From NCBI RefSeq assembly GCF_039839375.1, contig NZ_JBDOQU010000022.1, forward strand, positions 1 through 62,686: DNA of 62,686 nucleotides, read 5' to 3'. Position 1 is the first letter of the stretch, and each line of letters begins with the position of its first letter. The stretch is from JBDOQU01 sp039839375. Its GTDB lineage: Bacteria; Pseudomonadota; Alphaproteobacteria; DSM-16000; Inquilinaceae. A model generated the notes under the pieces. It saw only the letters and a list, made by a program, of their open reading frames with translations, searched no databases and was not told where the DNA came from. The position numbers and the translations under genes are program-made. Shown piece after piece: positions 48,307 through 56,896 of the stretch.

Positions 48307-49689
48307 TTACGCGCCGAACCGTCCCGCGATCAGGGCGTAGGCGGCGCGAAGCCCCATGGCCTCGCCCCCCTTCGGCCGACCCGGACGATCGTTGCCGTTC
48401 CAGGCATAAACGTCCAGATGCACCCATCGGGTTGCCTGGGAGACGAATTTTTCCAGAAACAGGGCCGCAGTGATCGATCCGGCCATGCCTCCCTCGCCGA
48501 TATTGTTGGTGTCGGCGATCGAGGATTTCAGCATCTTCGCATAGGGCTTCCACAGCGGCAGCCGCCAAATCGGGTCGTCCTCCCGCTCCGCGGCGGCCAG
48601 GAAGGCGGCGGCCGTTTCCTCGTCATTGGCGAAGAAGGCCGGCAGATCCGGGCCCAGCGCGACGCGGGCGGCGCCGGTCAGGGTGGCGAAGTCGATCAGC
48701 AGCTCCGGCTTCTCCCCATCCGCCTCCGCCAGCGCGTCGCAGAGGACGAGCCGCCCTTCCGCGTCGGTGTTGCCGACCTCCACCGTGAGGCCCTTGCGGG
48801 TCGACAGCACGTCGGACGGCTTGAAGGCGTTGCCGGCGACCATGTTCTCCACCGCCGGCACCAGCACGCGCAGCCGGACCTTCAGCCCGGCCGCCATGAT
48901 CATCCGGGCGAGCCCCAGCGCGTGCGCGCCGCCGCCCATATCCTTCTTCATCAGCAGCATGCCGGCGGCGGTCTTGAGGTCCAGCCCGCCCGTGTCGAAG
49001 CACACGCCCTTGCCGACCAGCGTGACCTTCGGCGCGTCCTCGTCCCCCCAGCGCAGATCGATCAGCCGGGGCGCGCGGGTCGATGCCCGACCGACGGCGT
49101 GGATCGCGGGGTAGCCATCGGTCAGCAGATCGTCGCCCAGCACGATCCGGCAATCGCCACCGAACTCCCGCGCCAGCGCCTGCGCCGCGCCGGCCAGCTC
49201 CTCCGGCCCCATATCCTGGGTCGGGGTGGTGACCAGGTCGCGCACCAGGAAGGTCCCGAGCGCGGCGTTCTCCACCGCCGCCATGTCGCAGCCGTCCGGT
49301 GGGACCAGCCGGGCAGGCGACCGCTCCGCCTTCCGGTAGCGATCGAACCTGTAGGCCCCGAGCGCCCAGCCCAGCGCGGCCTCCGTCGCCTCCAGCCCGC
49401 CGGCGAGCGGCCCGTCGAGGCGGTAGTCACCGTCCGGCAGGCGGTAGGGCAGCCCCGCCAGCGCCCAGAGGTCGGCATCCGCCGCCACCCCGGCCAGCAC
49501 CCGTGCGATCGAGCCGTCCCCGGCCGGCAGCAGGCAGAAGGCGCCCGGATCGGCCGCGAATCCCGTCGCCTTCACCCAATCCCGGAGGCGGCGTTCCTGC
49601 GTCTCCAGCCAGCGATCGAGATCGCCGCGGGCGAGAATGGTCAGCGCGACGGCGCGGCCGGCGGTATCGTCAGCGAAACAGGGCAACAC
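48307..49689 (-). CDS. M17 leucyl aminopeptidase family protein
   Basis: A 460-residue cytosolic metallo-aminopeptidase. The catalytic domain has VGKGVCFDTGGLDLKTAAGMLLMKKDMGGGA (metal and catalytic Lys), the family signature NTDAEGRLVLCDAL, and C-terminal GSITAALFLEKFV. The family normally forms hexamers and uses two metal ions. The GTG at 49689 follows AAAGGA and fits the start of homology; a GTG at 49767 that overlaps the upstream stop would add 26 atypical residues. It follows the TAXI gene on the same strand. Confidence 0.92.
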   Translation of the reverse strand: MLPCFADDTAGRAVALTILARGDLDRWLETQERRLRDWVKATGFAADPGAFCLLPAGDGSIARVLAGVAADADLWALAGLPYRLPDGDYRLDGPLAGGLEATEAALGWALGAYRFDRYRKAERSPARLVPPDGCDMAAVENAALGTFLVRDLVTTPTQDMGPEELAGAAQALAREFGGDCRIVLGDDLLTDGYPAIHAVGRASTRAPRLIDLRWGDEDAPKVTLVGKGVCFDTGGLDLKTAAGMLLMKKDMGGGAHALGLARMIMAAGLKVRLRVLVPAVENMVAGNAFKPSDVLSTRKGLTVEVGNTDAEGRLVLCDALAEADGEKPELLIDFATLTGAARVALGPDLPAFFANDEETAAAFLAAAEREDDPIWRLPLWKPYAKMLKSSIADTNNIGEGGMAGSITAALFLEKFVSQATRWVHLDVYAWNGNDRPGRPKGGEAMGLRAAYALIAGRFGA

Positions 49690-49763
49690 GGTGCGGGGTG
49701 TCCTTTGGTGGCGGGAACCGGAGAGTTCCCAACCATGGGTCAAATGCCGCCGCCGCTCAACAC

Positions 49764-50846
49764 TCACTCCAGGGGAGGATCGACCACGTCGGAACCGCCG
49801 ATGGCGCCGACCTCCTCGTAATAGCGCAAGGCCCCTTCATGGAACGGGATGGGGACCCCGGTCACCGCGCTTTCCAGCATGATCTCCCGCCCCCGCGGGT
49901 GCCCGTTTTCTAGCAGCGTCCTGGTCGTCGGATGCCAGAGGGCGCGGGTCACGCCCTCGATCAGGTCGGCATCGATCTCCGCCGAGGTCACCCAGAGCGC
50001 GCCGACCGCGATGGTGGTCAGCGAATCGACGCCTTCATAGACGCCGCCATCCAGCCGCGCCGGGGCGAAGAAGGGTTGTTCGGCGATCAGTTCCACCGTC
50101 GCCTCGTCGGTAAAGGGCAAAAGGCGGATATCCATGCGGCGGGCCAGATCCTCGACCGCCAGCACCGGTGCCCCTCCGACGAACCCGAAAGCGTCGATCT
50201 CGCCGTTCAGCATCATCTCGGCGGACGGTTCCGGCCGTTCGTAGACCGGCTGGATGTCCTCCTCGCTGAGACCGTAGGCGTCCAGGATCAGCCGCATGTC
50301 GAGCAGCGTGCCCGACCCCTGGTCGCCCAGCGAGACGCGCTTGCCGCGCAGGTCGGCCACCGTCTCGATATCGCTATCGGCGGGGACGACGATATGGATC
50401 AGCTCCATATAGAGCTTCGCGATCGCGCGCAGGTCCTCCATCGGCTCCTGGCCTTCATAGAGGCCGGTTCCGGTATGCGCCCAGTAGGTGACGTCGGACT
50501 GGCTCAACCCGGATTCGATGGCCCCGGCGGCGATGTTGTCGATGTTCTCCACCGATCCGGAGCTGGCCTGAGCCACCGCGATCAGCCCCGGCACGCCGCA
50601 GGATCCGCCGCGGTCGCAGGGTGGCGATCCCGGCGGGTTGGAGATGGCGTTGGCGATGATGCCGCCGATCGGGAAATAGGTGCCGCCCGTGGTGCCGGTC
50701 CCGATCCGGAAGAAGCGGATGTTCTGGTCGGGGTCCTGGGCGCTGGTCGACAGGGCCGGCCCGACGATCAGACCCGCCGCCGTCAGGAGACCGAGGCCCA
50801 GCAGGAGGAGCGGTCGGATCCAGCGGTCGGTGGCGGGCTGCGTCAT
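49764..50846 (-). CDS. TAXI-type TRAP transporter solute-binding protein
   Basis: A 360-residue periplasmic binding protein. The N-terminal signal helix (PLLLLGLGLLTAAGLIVGPALS) precedes FRIGTGTTGGTYFPIGGIIANAISNPPG, the TAXI hallmark, and VPGLIAVAQASSGSVENIDNIAAGAIESGLSQSDVTYWAHTG. Ligands of this class include glutamate-like compounds. The usual partner, a large DctQM-type fused permease, is absent here; the adjacent upstream genes encode a 166-residue membrane protein and an MFS transporter. It may dock with a permease encoded elsewhere or serve as a sensor. Confidence 0.92.
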   Translation of the reverse strand: MTQPATDRWIRPLLLLGLGLLTAAGLIVGPALSTSAQDPDQNIRFFRIGTGTTGGTYFPIGGIIANAISNPPGSPPCDRGGSCGVPGLIAVAQASSGSVENIDNIAAGAIESGLSQSDVTYWAHTGTGLYEGQEPMEDLRAIAKLYMELIHIVVPADSDIETVADLRGKRVSLGDQGSGTLLDMRLILDAYGLSEEDIQPVYERPEPSAEMMLNGEIDAFGFVGGAPVLAVEDLARRMDIRLLPFTDEATVELIAEQPFFAPARLDGGVYEGVDSLTTIAVGALWVTSAEIDADLIEGVTRALWHPTTRTLLENGHPRGREIMLESAVTGVPIPFHEGALRYYEEVGAIGGSDVVDPPLE

Positions 50847-50909
50847 GGCCTGACGATTCCCTTTTCGGCTTGGTCGAAGGTGGATTGGAACTGTCGGCCC
50901 GGTTTGTGG

Positions 50910-51410
50910 CTAAAGCACGCCGAAATAGAGCAGAATTCCGACCAGTGCGACAACCGCCCCGGCGAGTCTGGGGGCCGACGCCGAAAGGCCCTGGCGCATC
51001 AGCGCGGCGAAGCCGATGCCGGCTGCAAGCGCCGTCGCCGCGCCGGCGGCGTAGCCGACCCAAACCAGCGGCCGGTCGCCGGCCGGACTGCCCCCCGCCT
51101 GCCCGAACCAGAGCGCCGCGACGACGCCCACAGCCAGCGCCGCCGCACCGGGCAGGCGCACGTCGAACGCGATCAGCGCGCCCACCACGACCAGCGCGCC
51201 GGGGATGACATAGCCGCCATAGGGCAGCCGGACGCCGAATTCCAGCAGCGCCGCGCCGATCAGCAGCCCGGCCAGCGCGACCAGCGGCAGGCGTCCTTCC
51301 TCCCTGCCGCCCAGGAGCGCCGCCAGGAGCCCCAGCCCCAGCAGCAGCGTCAGCAGGGCGAGCACGGAGAACGGCGCCTGGAACCCGTCGCCGAAGGGAC
51401 CGCTCAACAT
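50910..51410 (-). CDS. Small polytopic membrane protein of unknown family
   Basis: A 166-residue protein, almost entirely hydrophobic, with five or six transmembrane segments (LALLTLLLGLGLLAALLGG; LVALAGLLIGAALLEFGV; YVIPGALVVVGALIAFDV; AALAVGVVAALWFG; ATALAAGIGFAALM; LAGAVVALVGILLYFGV). Charged residues are confined to loops. Its start overlaps the MFS stop by one base (TGATG), so it is coupled to that gene, and the TAXI gene follows 63 bp later. I do not recognise a family. Its placement suggests a transport accessory. Confidence 0.7.
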   Translation of the reverse strand: MLSGPFGDGFQAPFSVLALLTLLLGLGLLAALLGGREEGRLPLVALAGLLIGAALLEFGVRLPYGGYVIPGALVVVGALIAFDVRLPGAAALAVGVVAALWFGQAGGSPAGDRPLVWVGYAAGAATALAAGIGFAALMRQGLSASAPRLAGAVVALVGILLYFGVL

Positions 51411-52696
51411 CAGGCATGCTCCATATCGTCGAAATCTAACGAAAGCTGGTCGTCGTCGACCGCCTCATAGCGCGGGTCGAGTTCAGAAACCATGAAGGTC
51501 GTCTGCGGCACGGCGACGTAGGCCGCCTGCTCCTCCGCCGGCAAGGACTGGCGGCGGGTCATCCGCCACGCGCCGAAAAGCGCCAGCGCCAGCCCGACCG
51601 CGCCGATGAAGTAGAAGAGGCCGTCATTGCTGAACCTTCCCATCAGGAAGGCCGCGGCGACCGGCCCGATCATCGCCCCGACGCCGTAGCAGAGCAGCAG
51701 CCCCGCCGATGCCGGGACAAGCTGGCTGGGTTGCAGATAGTCGTTCGCGTGGGAGAGGCTGATCGGGTAGAGCGTCAGGCTGAGGCCGGCATAGAGCGTC
51801 AGCAGCGGCCACAGCGCCCAGGGCGCATGATCGCCCAGGGCGCCGAGCGCGAGGCCGGCGACCGCGGTGGCCAGCGTCAACCCGACGATCACCTGACGCC
51901 GGTCGAACCTGTCCGACAGCCGGCCGGCCGGATATTGCAGCAGGAAGCCCGAGATGATGGCGACCAGCATGAAGACGCCCACGAAATCGCCGGACGCCTC
52001 GATCCCCCGCGCATAGACCGGCCCCATCGCATAGAAGGAGCCGACGATCATCCCGGCGCCGAGGCAGCCCGCGACGCCCAGCGGCGAAGCGTTGACCAGC
52101 GCCCGCAGGCTGAGCCGCTCGGCCTGGATGTCCGGCGGCGTCTCCACCCGCGCCAGCGCCAGCGGCACCAGCGACAGGGAGATCACGATGGCGACGATGG
52201 CGAAGAGCTGGAAGCCCGCCGGATCGATCAGGATCAGCAGGACCTGCGAGGAGCCGGAGCAGAGATAGTAGACCGTCATGTAGGCCGACATGACCCGCCC
52301 CCGCACCTCGTTCGGCGCCTTGGCGTTCAACCAGCTTTCGCTGATGGTGAAGAGGAAGGCGGCGCAGAAGCCGGTCAGCGCGCGCAGGATTCCCCAGAGA
52401 ATCTCGTCGACGACCAGGGCATGGACCAGCGCCGACGCGGAGACGAGTGCGGCGAAGGCGGCGAAGGCCCTGATATGGCCGACCTTGGCGACCAGCGGCG
52501 GGCAGGCGAGCGTCCCGCCGACGAAGCCCACGGAATAGGCGGCCAGGATGAAGCCGATATGGTCGACCGCCACGCCCTCAAGATCCATCCGCACGGAGAC
52601 GAGGGTGCCGAAGAGCGTGTTGCCGAGCACCAGCACGCCCATGCTGACGAAGAGCGGCGCGAGGGCGAGGAGGATGGGTCGCAGGCTGGGAGACAC
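51410..52696 (-). CDS. MFS transporter, YcaD/sugar-cation subgroup
   Basis: A 428-residue protein with twelve transmembrane helices. TM1 (LLALAPLFVSMGVLVLGNTLFGTLVSVRMDLEGV) and TM2-loop (GFVGGTLACPPLVAKVGHIRAFAAFAAL), TM4-5 (ALTGFCAAFLFTISESWLNAKAPNEVRGRVMSAYMTVYYLCSGSSQVLL) match the YcaD-type MFS group. The acidic C-terminal tail (VDDDQLSLDFDDMEHA) is cytosolic. The GTG at 52696 best fits the start of homology; the frame is open 77 codons further upstream, through sequence that looks non-coding. The substrate is unknown. Confidence 0.88.
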   Translation of the reverse strand: MSPSLRPILLALAPLFVSMGVLVLGNTLFGTLVSVRMDLEGVAVDHIGFILAAYSVGFVGGTLACPPLVAKVGHIRAFAAFAALVSASALVHALVVDEILWGILRALTGFCAAFLFTISESWLNAKAPNEVRGRVMSAYMTVYYLCSGSSQVLLILIDPAGFQLFAIVAIVISLSLVPLALARVETPPDIQAERLSLRALVNASPLGVAGCLGAGMIVGSFYAMGPVYARGIEASGDFVGVFMLVAIISGFLLQYPAGRLSDRFDRRQVIVGLTLATAVAGLALGALGDHAPWALWPLLTLYAGLSLTLYPISLSHANDYLQPSQLVPASAGLLLCYGVGAMIGPVAAAFLMGRFSNDGLFYFIGAVGLALALFGAWRMTRRQSLPAEEQAAYVAVPQTTFMVSELDPRYEAVDDDQLSLDFDDMEHA

Positions 52697-52935
52697 TTCG
52701 GGGGGCGATCGATCGGTCAGGTGGGTTGGGCAGGTGCGGCGGGCAAGGCGGCGTCTATAGGCCCTCTCTCCTTGCCCGCCGAGGATCGTTTTCGCAACCC
52801 CGCCCTGCGCGTCCGTGAACGACGGGGAATGGCGCGCGGCCGTCGGATTTCCTGAAAGCCGCTTCCCTCCCGGCCCCGATGTCGGGTACCACCTGAAGCG
52901 CCTTCTTCCGACACGCTTTCTCATCACCGGTTCCC

Positions 52936-53961
52936 ATGTCTCCTCGCACCGCCCTCGCCGCCGCCGCGCGCGGCGACCTCGCCTACACGCTGCGCTCCGC
53001 CGCGCCGGGAGTGCTGGTCGCGGCGACCATCGCCATGGCCGCGACCTTCCTGTCGGAACATTATGGCGGCCCGGTCATGCTGTTCGCGCTGCTGCTGGGG
53101 ATGGCGTTCCACTTCCTGTCGGTCGAGGGGCGGTGCGTCGCCGGCATCGATCTGGCGGCCAAGCAGATCCTGCGGATCGGCGTGGCGCTGCTGGGCGCGC
53201 GGATCACGGCGGAGCAGATCATGGCGCTGGGCCCCACGCCGGTGCTGACCGTGATCGCCGGCGTCGCGCTGACGCTCGGCCTCGGCGTGCTCATCGCCCG
53301 CATCCTCAAGCTGGACCGCGCGGTCGGCGTGCTGACCGGCGGCGCGGTCGCCATCTGCGGCGCGTCGGCGGCGCTGGCCATCGCGGCGGTGCTGCCCCGG
53401 GGCGCGAACGCGGAGCGGGACACGATCTTCACCGTCATCGGCGTCACCACCCTGTCGACGCTGGCGATGATCCTCTACCCGATCATCGTGGGGCTTTTCG
53501 GGCTGGACCATCAGGCGGCCGGAATCTTCCTGGGCGGCACCATCCATGACGTGGCCCAGGTGGTCGGCGCGGGCTACTCCGTCTCCCAGGAGACCGGGGA
53601 CATCGCCACCTTCACCAAGCTGATGCGGGTCGCGATGCTGGTCCCCGTCGTCGTGACGCTGTCGCTGCTGTTCCGTCCGGGGGAAGGCGTCCGCCCGCGC
53701 GGCGGCCTGCCGCTGCCCTGGTTCCTGGTCGTGTTCGCGATCCTGGTGGTGGTCAACAGCCTGCATCTCATCCCCTCCCCGGCCGTGGTCGCGGCGAACG
53801 ACGTGTCGCGCTGGTGCCTGGTGACCGCGATCGCGGCGCTGGGCATGAAGACCTCGCTGAAGGCGATGGCCCAGGTCGGGCCGAAGCCGGTGCTGCTGCT
53901 GGTCTCCGAAACCCTGTTCCTCGCCCTTCTGGTGCTGGGCGTGGTGACCTACGTCTATTGA
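52936..53961 (+). CDS. YeiH/UPF0324 family putative anion exporter
   Basis: A 341-residue inner-membrane protein with about ten transmembrane helices. The UPF0324 marks are GRCVAGIDLAAKQILRIGVALLGARITAEQIMALG, LTGGAVAICGASAALAIAAVLPRG, TLSTLAMILYPIIVGLFGLDHQAAGIFLGGTIHDVAQVVGAGYSVS and the C-terminal AIAALGMKTSLKAMAQVGPKP. Homologues are proposed to move sulfate or sulfonate-derived anions, not proven here. It is divergent from the MFS gene. The next gene, also an anion-type transporter, follows with no clear spacer. Confidence 0.9.
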   Translation: MSPRTALAAAARGDLAYTLRSAAPGVLVAATIAMAATFLSEHYGGPVMLFALLLGMAFHFLSVEGRCVAGIDLAAKQILRIGVALLGARITAEQIMALGPTPVLTVIAGVALTLGLGVLIARILKLDRAVGVLTGGAVAICGASAALAIAAVLPRGANAERDTIFTVIGVTTLSTLAMILYPIIVGLFGLDHQAAGIFLGGTIHDVAQVVGAGYSVSQETGDIATFTKLMRVAMLVPVVVTLSLLFRPGEGVRPRGGLPLPWFLVVFAILVVVNSLHLIPSPAVVAANDVSRWCLVTAIAALGMKTSLKAMAQVGPKPVLLLVSETLFLALLVLGVVTYVY

Positions 53962-54043
53962 GGCGGCCATCGACGCGCCTCTTTATGTTCCGGCCGCATC
54001 CCCGGCGATCATCGTCGCGCTGTTCGCGCTGACCTATGCCGGT

Positions 54044-55225
54044 ATGGCGCTGGGCCGCATTCCCGGCCTCGCCGTCGACCGCACCGGCATCGCGGTGCTG
54101 GCCGTGGTCGGGTTGCTGGTGGCCGGCGCCCTGCCCGGCCCGGTCCTCCGGACCGCGATCGACGTCCCGACCCTGGTCATCCTGTTCGGGCTGATGATCC
54201 TGTCGGCCCAGCTCGTGCTGGCCGGCTTCTACGATTGGTGCGCGGCCTCGATCGCCGCCGCGGCGCGCAGCCCTACGACGCTGCTGGCGCTCACCGTCGC
54301 CGTCGCCGGCGGGCTGTCGGCGCTGCTGGCCAACGACATCGTGGTCTTCGCCATGACCCCGCTGCTGTGCCGGGGGATCGTCCGGCGCGGTCTGGACCCC
54401 CGGCCGTTCCTGATCGGCCTCGCCGCCGCCAGCAACGCCGGATCGGCGGCGACCATCGTCGGCAATCCGCAGAACATCCTGATCGGACAGGCCGGCGATC
54501 TGGATTTCTGGAGCTTCCTGCTGGCCTGCGGACCGCCGGCCGTGGTGGCGCTGCTGATCTGCTTCCTCGTCACGCGGTGGGTCTGGCGCGACGCGCTTGC
54601 CATGCCGGACAGGCCGGCGACGGAGGACCCGCCGCCGCTCGACCGCCGGCAGACGCTGAAAGGGGCCGCCGCCGCGCTGGCGCTGGTCGTCGCCTTCGCG
54701 GCAGGCGCGCCCCATGCGCTGGCGGCGCTGCTGGTCGCCTCGCTGCTGATGATCTCCCGCCGCTACGCGACGCGGCGGATGATGGCGCAGGTCGACTGGC
54801 CGCTGCTGGTGCTGTTCGCCGCGCTCTTCCTGGTCAATGCGGCTTTCGGAGAGACCGGCTTCGCGGCAGGCGCGCTCGACTGGCTGGGCCGCGAAGGCTG
54901 GCTGCCTGAAAGCCTCTCCGTCCTCGCGCCGCTGACGCTGGTCGCCAGCAACACGATCGGCAACGTTCCCGCCGTGATCATGCTGCTGTCCCTCTGGCAG
55001 TCGCCGCCGGAAGGCGCGCTCTACGGGCTGGCGCTGCTGTCCACGCTCGCCGGCAACCTGCTGCTGATCGGCAGCGTCGCCAACGTCATCGTCGCGGAGC
55101 GCGCCGCCGCCCTGGGCGTACGCCTCGGCTTCCTGGACCATGCACGGTGCGGCGTGCCGATCGCGCTCCTGTCCATGGGCGTCGCCATGCTGTGGCTATG
55201 GGCAGGCGGCTGGATGCCTTTCTGA
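54044..55225 (+). CDS. SLC13/ArsB-type anion permease, uncertain start
   Basis: A membrane protein with about ten to eleven helices (393 residues from the ATG at 54044). It shows the ion-transporter superfamily pattern LLALTVAVAGGLSALLANDIVVFAMTPLLCRGI and AAASNAGSAATIVGNPQNILIGQAGDLDFWSF, repeated in the second half (LTLVASNTIGNVPAVIMLLSLW). Convincing in-frame sequence for the first helix (SPAIIVALFALTYAGMALGRIPGL) extends upstream of this ATG, but no ATG, GTG or TTG exists there before an in-frame TGA at 53945. An ATT at 53957 overlaps the preceding stop (ATTGA). The true start may therefore be non-canonical and coupled to the upstream gene. Confidence 0.85.
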   Translation: MALGRIPGLAVDRTGIAVLAVVGLLVAGALPGPVLRTAIDVPTLVILFGLMILSAQLVLAGFYDWCAASIAAAARSPTTLLALTVAVAGGLSALLANDIVVFAMTPLLCRGIVRRGLDPRPFLIGLAAASNAGSAATIVGNPQNILIGQAGDLDFWSFLLACGPPAVVALLICFLVTRWVWRDALAMPDRPATEDPPPLDRRQTLKGAAAALALVVAFAAGAPHALAALLVASLLMISRRYATRRMMAQVDWPLLVLFAALFLVNAAFGETGFAAGALDWLGREGWLPESLSVLAPLTLVASNTIGNVPAVIMLLSLWQSPPEGALYGLALLSTLAGNLLLIGSVANVIVAERAAALGVRLGFLDHARCGVPIALLSMGVAMLWLWAGGWMPF

Positions 55226-55232
55226 CCTCTCC

Positions 55233-55298
55233 TCCTCATGGCGAGCCTGTCCAACCGGCTGGGCATTGCACCCCTCGACAAAGCTCAGGGTGAGGAGA
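55233..55298. repeat. Dispersed palindromic repeat, second copy
   Basis: CCTCATGGCGAGCCTGTCC on the left pairs imperfectly with CTCGACAAAGCTCAGGGTGAGG on the right, the same type as 182-252. It begins 8 bp after the stop of the permease gene. A further half unit (CTCATAGTGAGCTTGTCGAA, about 55418-55437) ends in CCATGTGGG like the copy at the left edge. Confidence 0.6.
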
Positions 55299-55366
55299 GG
55301 GGCGGTGGACGTGGGCACGGTTGTCGCTCGATTCCTCGCCGTCCGGAATGCCGCCATGGCCTATGG

Positions 55367-55387
55367 ATTCCCGATCAAGCCGGGAAT
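55367..55387. repeat. REP-like palindrome
   Basis: ATTCCCG, then ATCAAGC, then CGGGAAT, followed by GACGG. The loop ATCAAG and the flank GAC match the palindromes at 59838-59994 and 62350-62370. It is not interrupted here. Confidence 0.55.
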
Positions 55388-55561
55388 GACGGGAGGGGGA
55401 AGTTTTCGCCCCTCCTCCTCATAGTGAGCTTGTCGAACCATGTGGGCTCCGCGGGGTGAGGGGGCGGAAAGGGCGCCCGGTTTTTTTTGATGTAGGCTTT
55501 TGTCGGCAAATGTCGGCTTTTCGGGCCGCCCGCCCCATTCGGCCGTGAAGACAGGCGAAGC

Positions 55562-55593
55562 GGCAGTCTCAGGAATACTATCCTGAAACTGCC
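55562..55593 (-). terminator. Hairpin after the second PQQ dehydrogenase
   Basis: GGCAGTCTCAGGA (55562-55574) and TCCTGAAACTGCC (55581-55593) form a 13-bp stem with one mismatch and a six-base loop, 7 bp past the stop codon. No T-run follows in the gene direction, so it may protect mRNA ends more than terminate. Confidence 0.45.
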
Positions 55594-55599
55594 CGCCCG

Positions 55600-56838
55600 T
55601 CACTCCCCATAGGCGATGCGCCAGACGGTCCCGGACGTGTCGTCGGCGACCAGGAGTGCGCCGTCGGCGGTGACGGCGACGCCGGTGGGGCGGCCCCACA
55701 CTTCGGCCCGGTCCTCGCCCGCCGCCCAGAAGCCGCTGGCGAAGGTTTCGTACCAGCCGGCCGGCGCGCCATCCTCGAACGGGACGTGGACGATCTTGTA
55801 GCCGGTGGGTTCGCTGCTGTTCCAGGACCCGCGCAGGGCGACGAAGGCGTCGCCGCGATAGCTTTCCGGGAACATCTCGCCATCATAGAAGGCGAGGCCG
55901 ATCGGGGCGGAGTGCGCCTCGAACAGCAAATCCGGGACCACCGCCTGCTCGACCAGCTCCGGCGCCTTCTCCGCGAAATCGGGCTGCGGGTTGGAGCCGA
56001 TATAGGAATAGGGCCAGCCATAGAAGGCTCCTTCCTCGATACGGGTCAGATAGTCCGGCACCAGCCCGTCGCCCAGCCCGTCCCGCTCGTTGACCATGGC
56101 GTAGAGCCGGCCGGTCGCCGGGTGGAATTCCATGCCGACCGGATTGCGCAGCCCCGACGCGTAGGTGGACTGCGCCTCGGGCGTCATAGCCAGCCCGTCG
56201 GTCAGGACGAATTGCTGGATGGTGGCGTGCGGCGGCGGCTCCTCCGCGATATTGCCGCGGGAGCCGACGCCGACATAGAAGCGGCCGCCGTCCGGGTGAA
56301 AGGCGAGGCTGCGGCTGGAATGGCTGCCGACGCCGCCGAGCACGCCCTGCCGGGTCACCGGCTCCGCCGGGCCCGCCGCCTGCAGGTCGCCCAGCGTATG
56401 CACCAGCCGCCAGACGCCCCGTACGTCCGCGACATAGATTCCGTACTCGCTGAATTCTATCCCGTAGGGACGGTCGAAGCCCTCAGCGAAAACCTCCTGC
56501 ACCTCCGCCGCGCCGTCGCCATCCTTGTCGCGAAGCAGCGTGATACGCCCGGCGCGCAGTTCGGAAACCAGCACGTCGCCATTCGGCAGCACCTCGAACT
56601 CCCTCGGCCCCGTCAGTCCCTCGGCGAAGAGGGTGACGGAGAATCCCTCCGGGACCGCCAGCGTCGCGTCCGCCGGCCGGTCGATCACAAGCGGCGCGTT
56701 GCTGACGCTTTCGGTCGCGAACGGCTCCGGCAGATCGTCGGGCGTGATCTCGAACCGCTCGCCCACCGGCTGGTCCTGCGACCAGGCGGGAGAACAGGCG
56801 ATGAGGCCGATGGCGAGAATGATGGGTCGGGTCCGCAT
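55600..56838 (-). CDS. Second soluble PQQ-dependent sugar dehydrogenase
   Basis: A 412-residue secreted precursor with signal peptide MRTRPIILAIGLIACSPAWSQ; the Cys at residue 15 could also be a lipoprotein site but the context is poor. The PQQ propeller is recognisable by VPEGFSVTLFAEGLTGPREFEVLPNGDVLVSELRAGRITLLRD, FDRPYGIEFSEYGIYVADVRGVWRL, GVGSHSSRSLAFHPDGGRFYVGVGSRGN, ASGLRNPVGMEFHPATGRLYAMVNERDGLGDGLVPDYLTRI and ALRGSWNSSEPTGYKIV. It is a distant paralogue of the protein at 37256. No cytochrome gene is adjacent. A GGAGG element lies 5 bases before the ATG at 56838. Confidence 0.9.
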   Translation of the reverse strand: MRTRPIILAIGLIACSPAWSQDQPVGERFEITPDDLPEPFATESVSNAPLVIDRPADATLAVPEGFSVTLFAEGLTGPREFEVLPNGDVLVSELRAGRITLLRDKDGDGAAEVQEVFAEGFDRPYGIEFSEYGIYVADVRGVWRLVHTLGDLQAAGPAEPVTRQGVLGGVGSHSSRSLAFHPDGGRFYVGVGSRGNIAEEPPPHATIQQFVLTDGLAMTPEAQSTYASGLRNPVGMEFHPATGRLYAMVNERDGLGDGLVPDYLTRIEEGAFYGWPYSYIGSNPQPDFAEKAPELVEQAVVPDLLFEAHSAPIGLAFYDGEMFPESYRGDAFVALRGSWNSSEPTGYKIVHVPFEDGAPAGWYETFASGFWAAGEDRAEVWGRPTGVAVTADGALLVADDTSGTVWRIAYGE

Positions 56839-56896
56839 GAGCGCGCCTCCTTCGGGGAGGAAAGAGACCGGCGCGCCCATTGTTCCCGGCAGGTCC

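Larger units (their letters stand above)
55226..55599. other. 374-bp repeat-filled gap
   Basis: The gap between the permease and the second PQQ dehydrogenase holds the repeats at 55233-55298, 55367-55387 and about 55418-55437. A run of eight T follows GGGCGCCCGG at 55471-55488; the self-complementary GGGCGCCC plus T-run is terminator-like for plus-strand transcription. GTCGGC occurs twice just after (55502-55520). No gene is seen. Confidence 0.5.

Noticed and set aside
49689..49767. Longer M17 peptidase starting at GTG 49767 with a 4-bp overlap to the TAXI stop
   Set aside because: The extra 26 residues (RRRHLTHGWELSGSRHQ...) do not resemble family N-termini, and a good AAAGGA element fits the GTG at 49689.
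55471..55490. Strong terminator at the T-run
   Set aside because: GGGCGCCC is only a short self-complementary box without a proper loop before the eight T; noted as terminator-like but not called as a feature.
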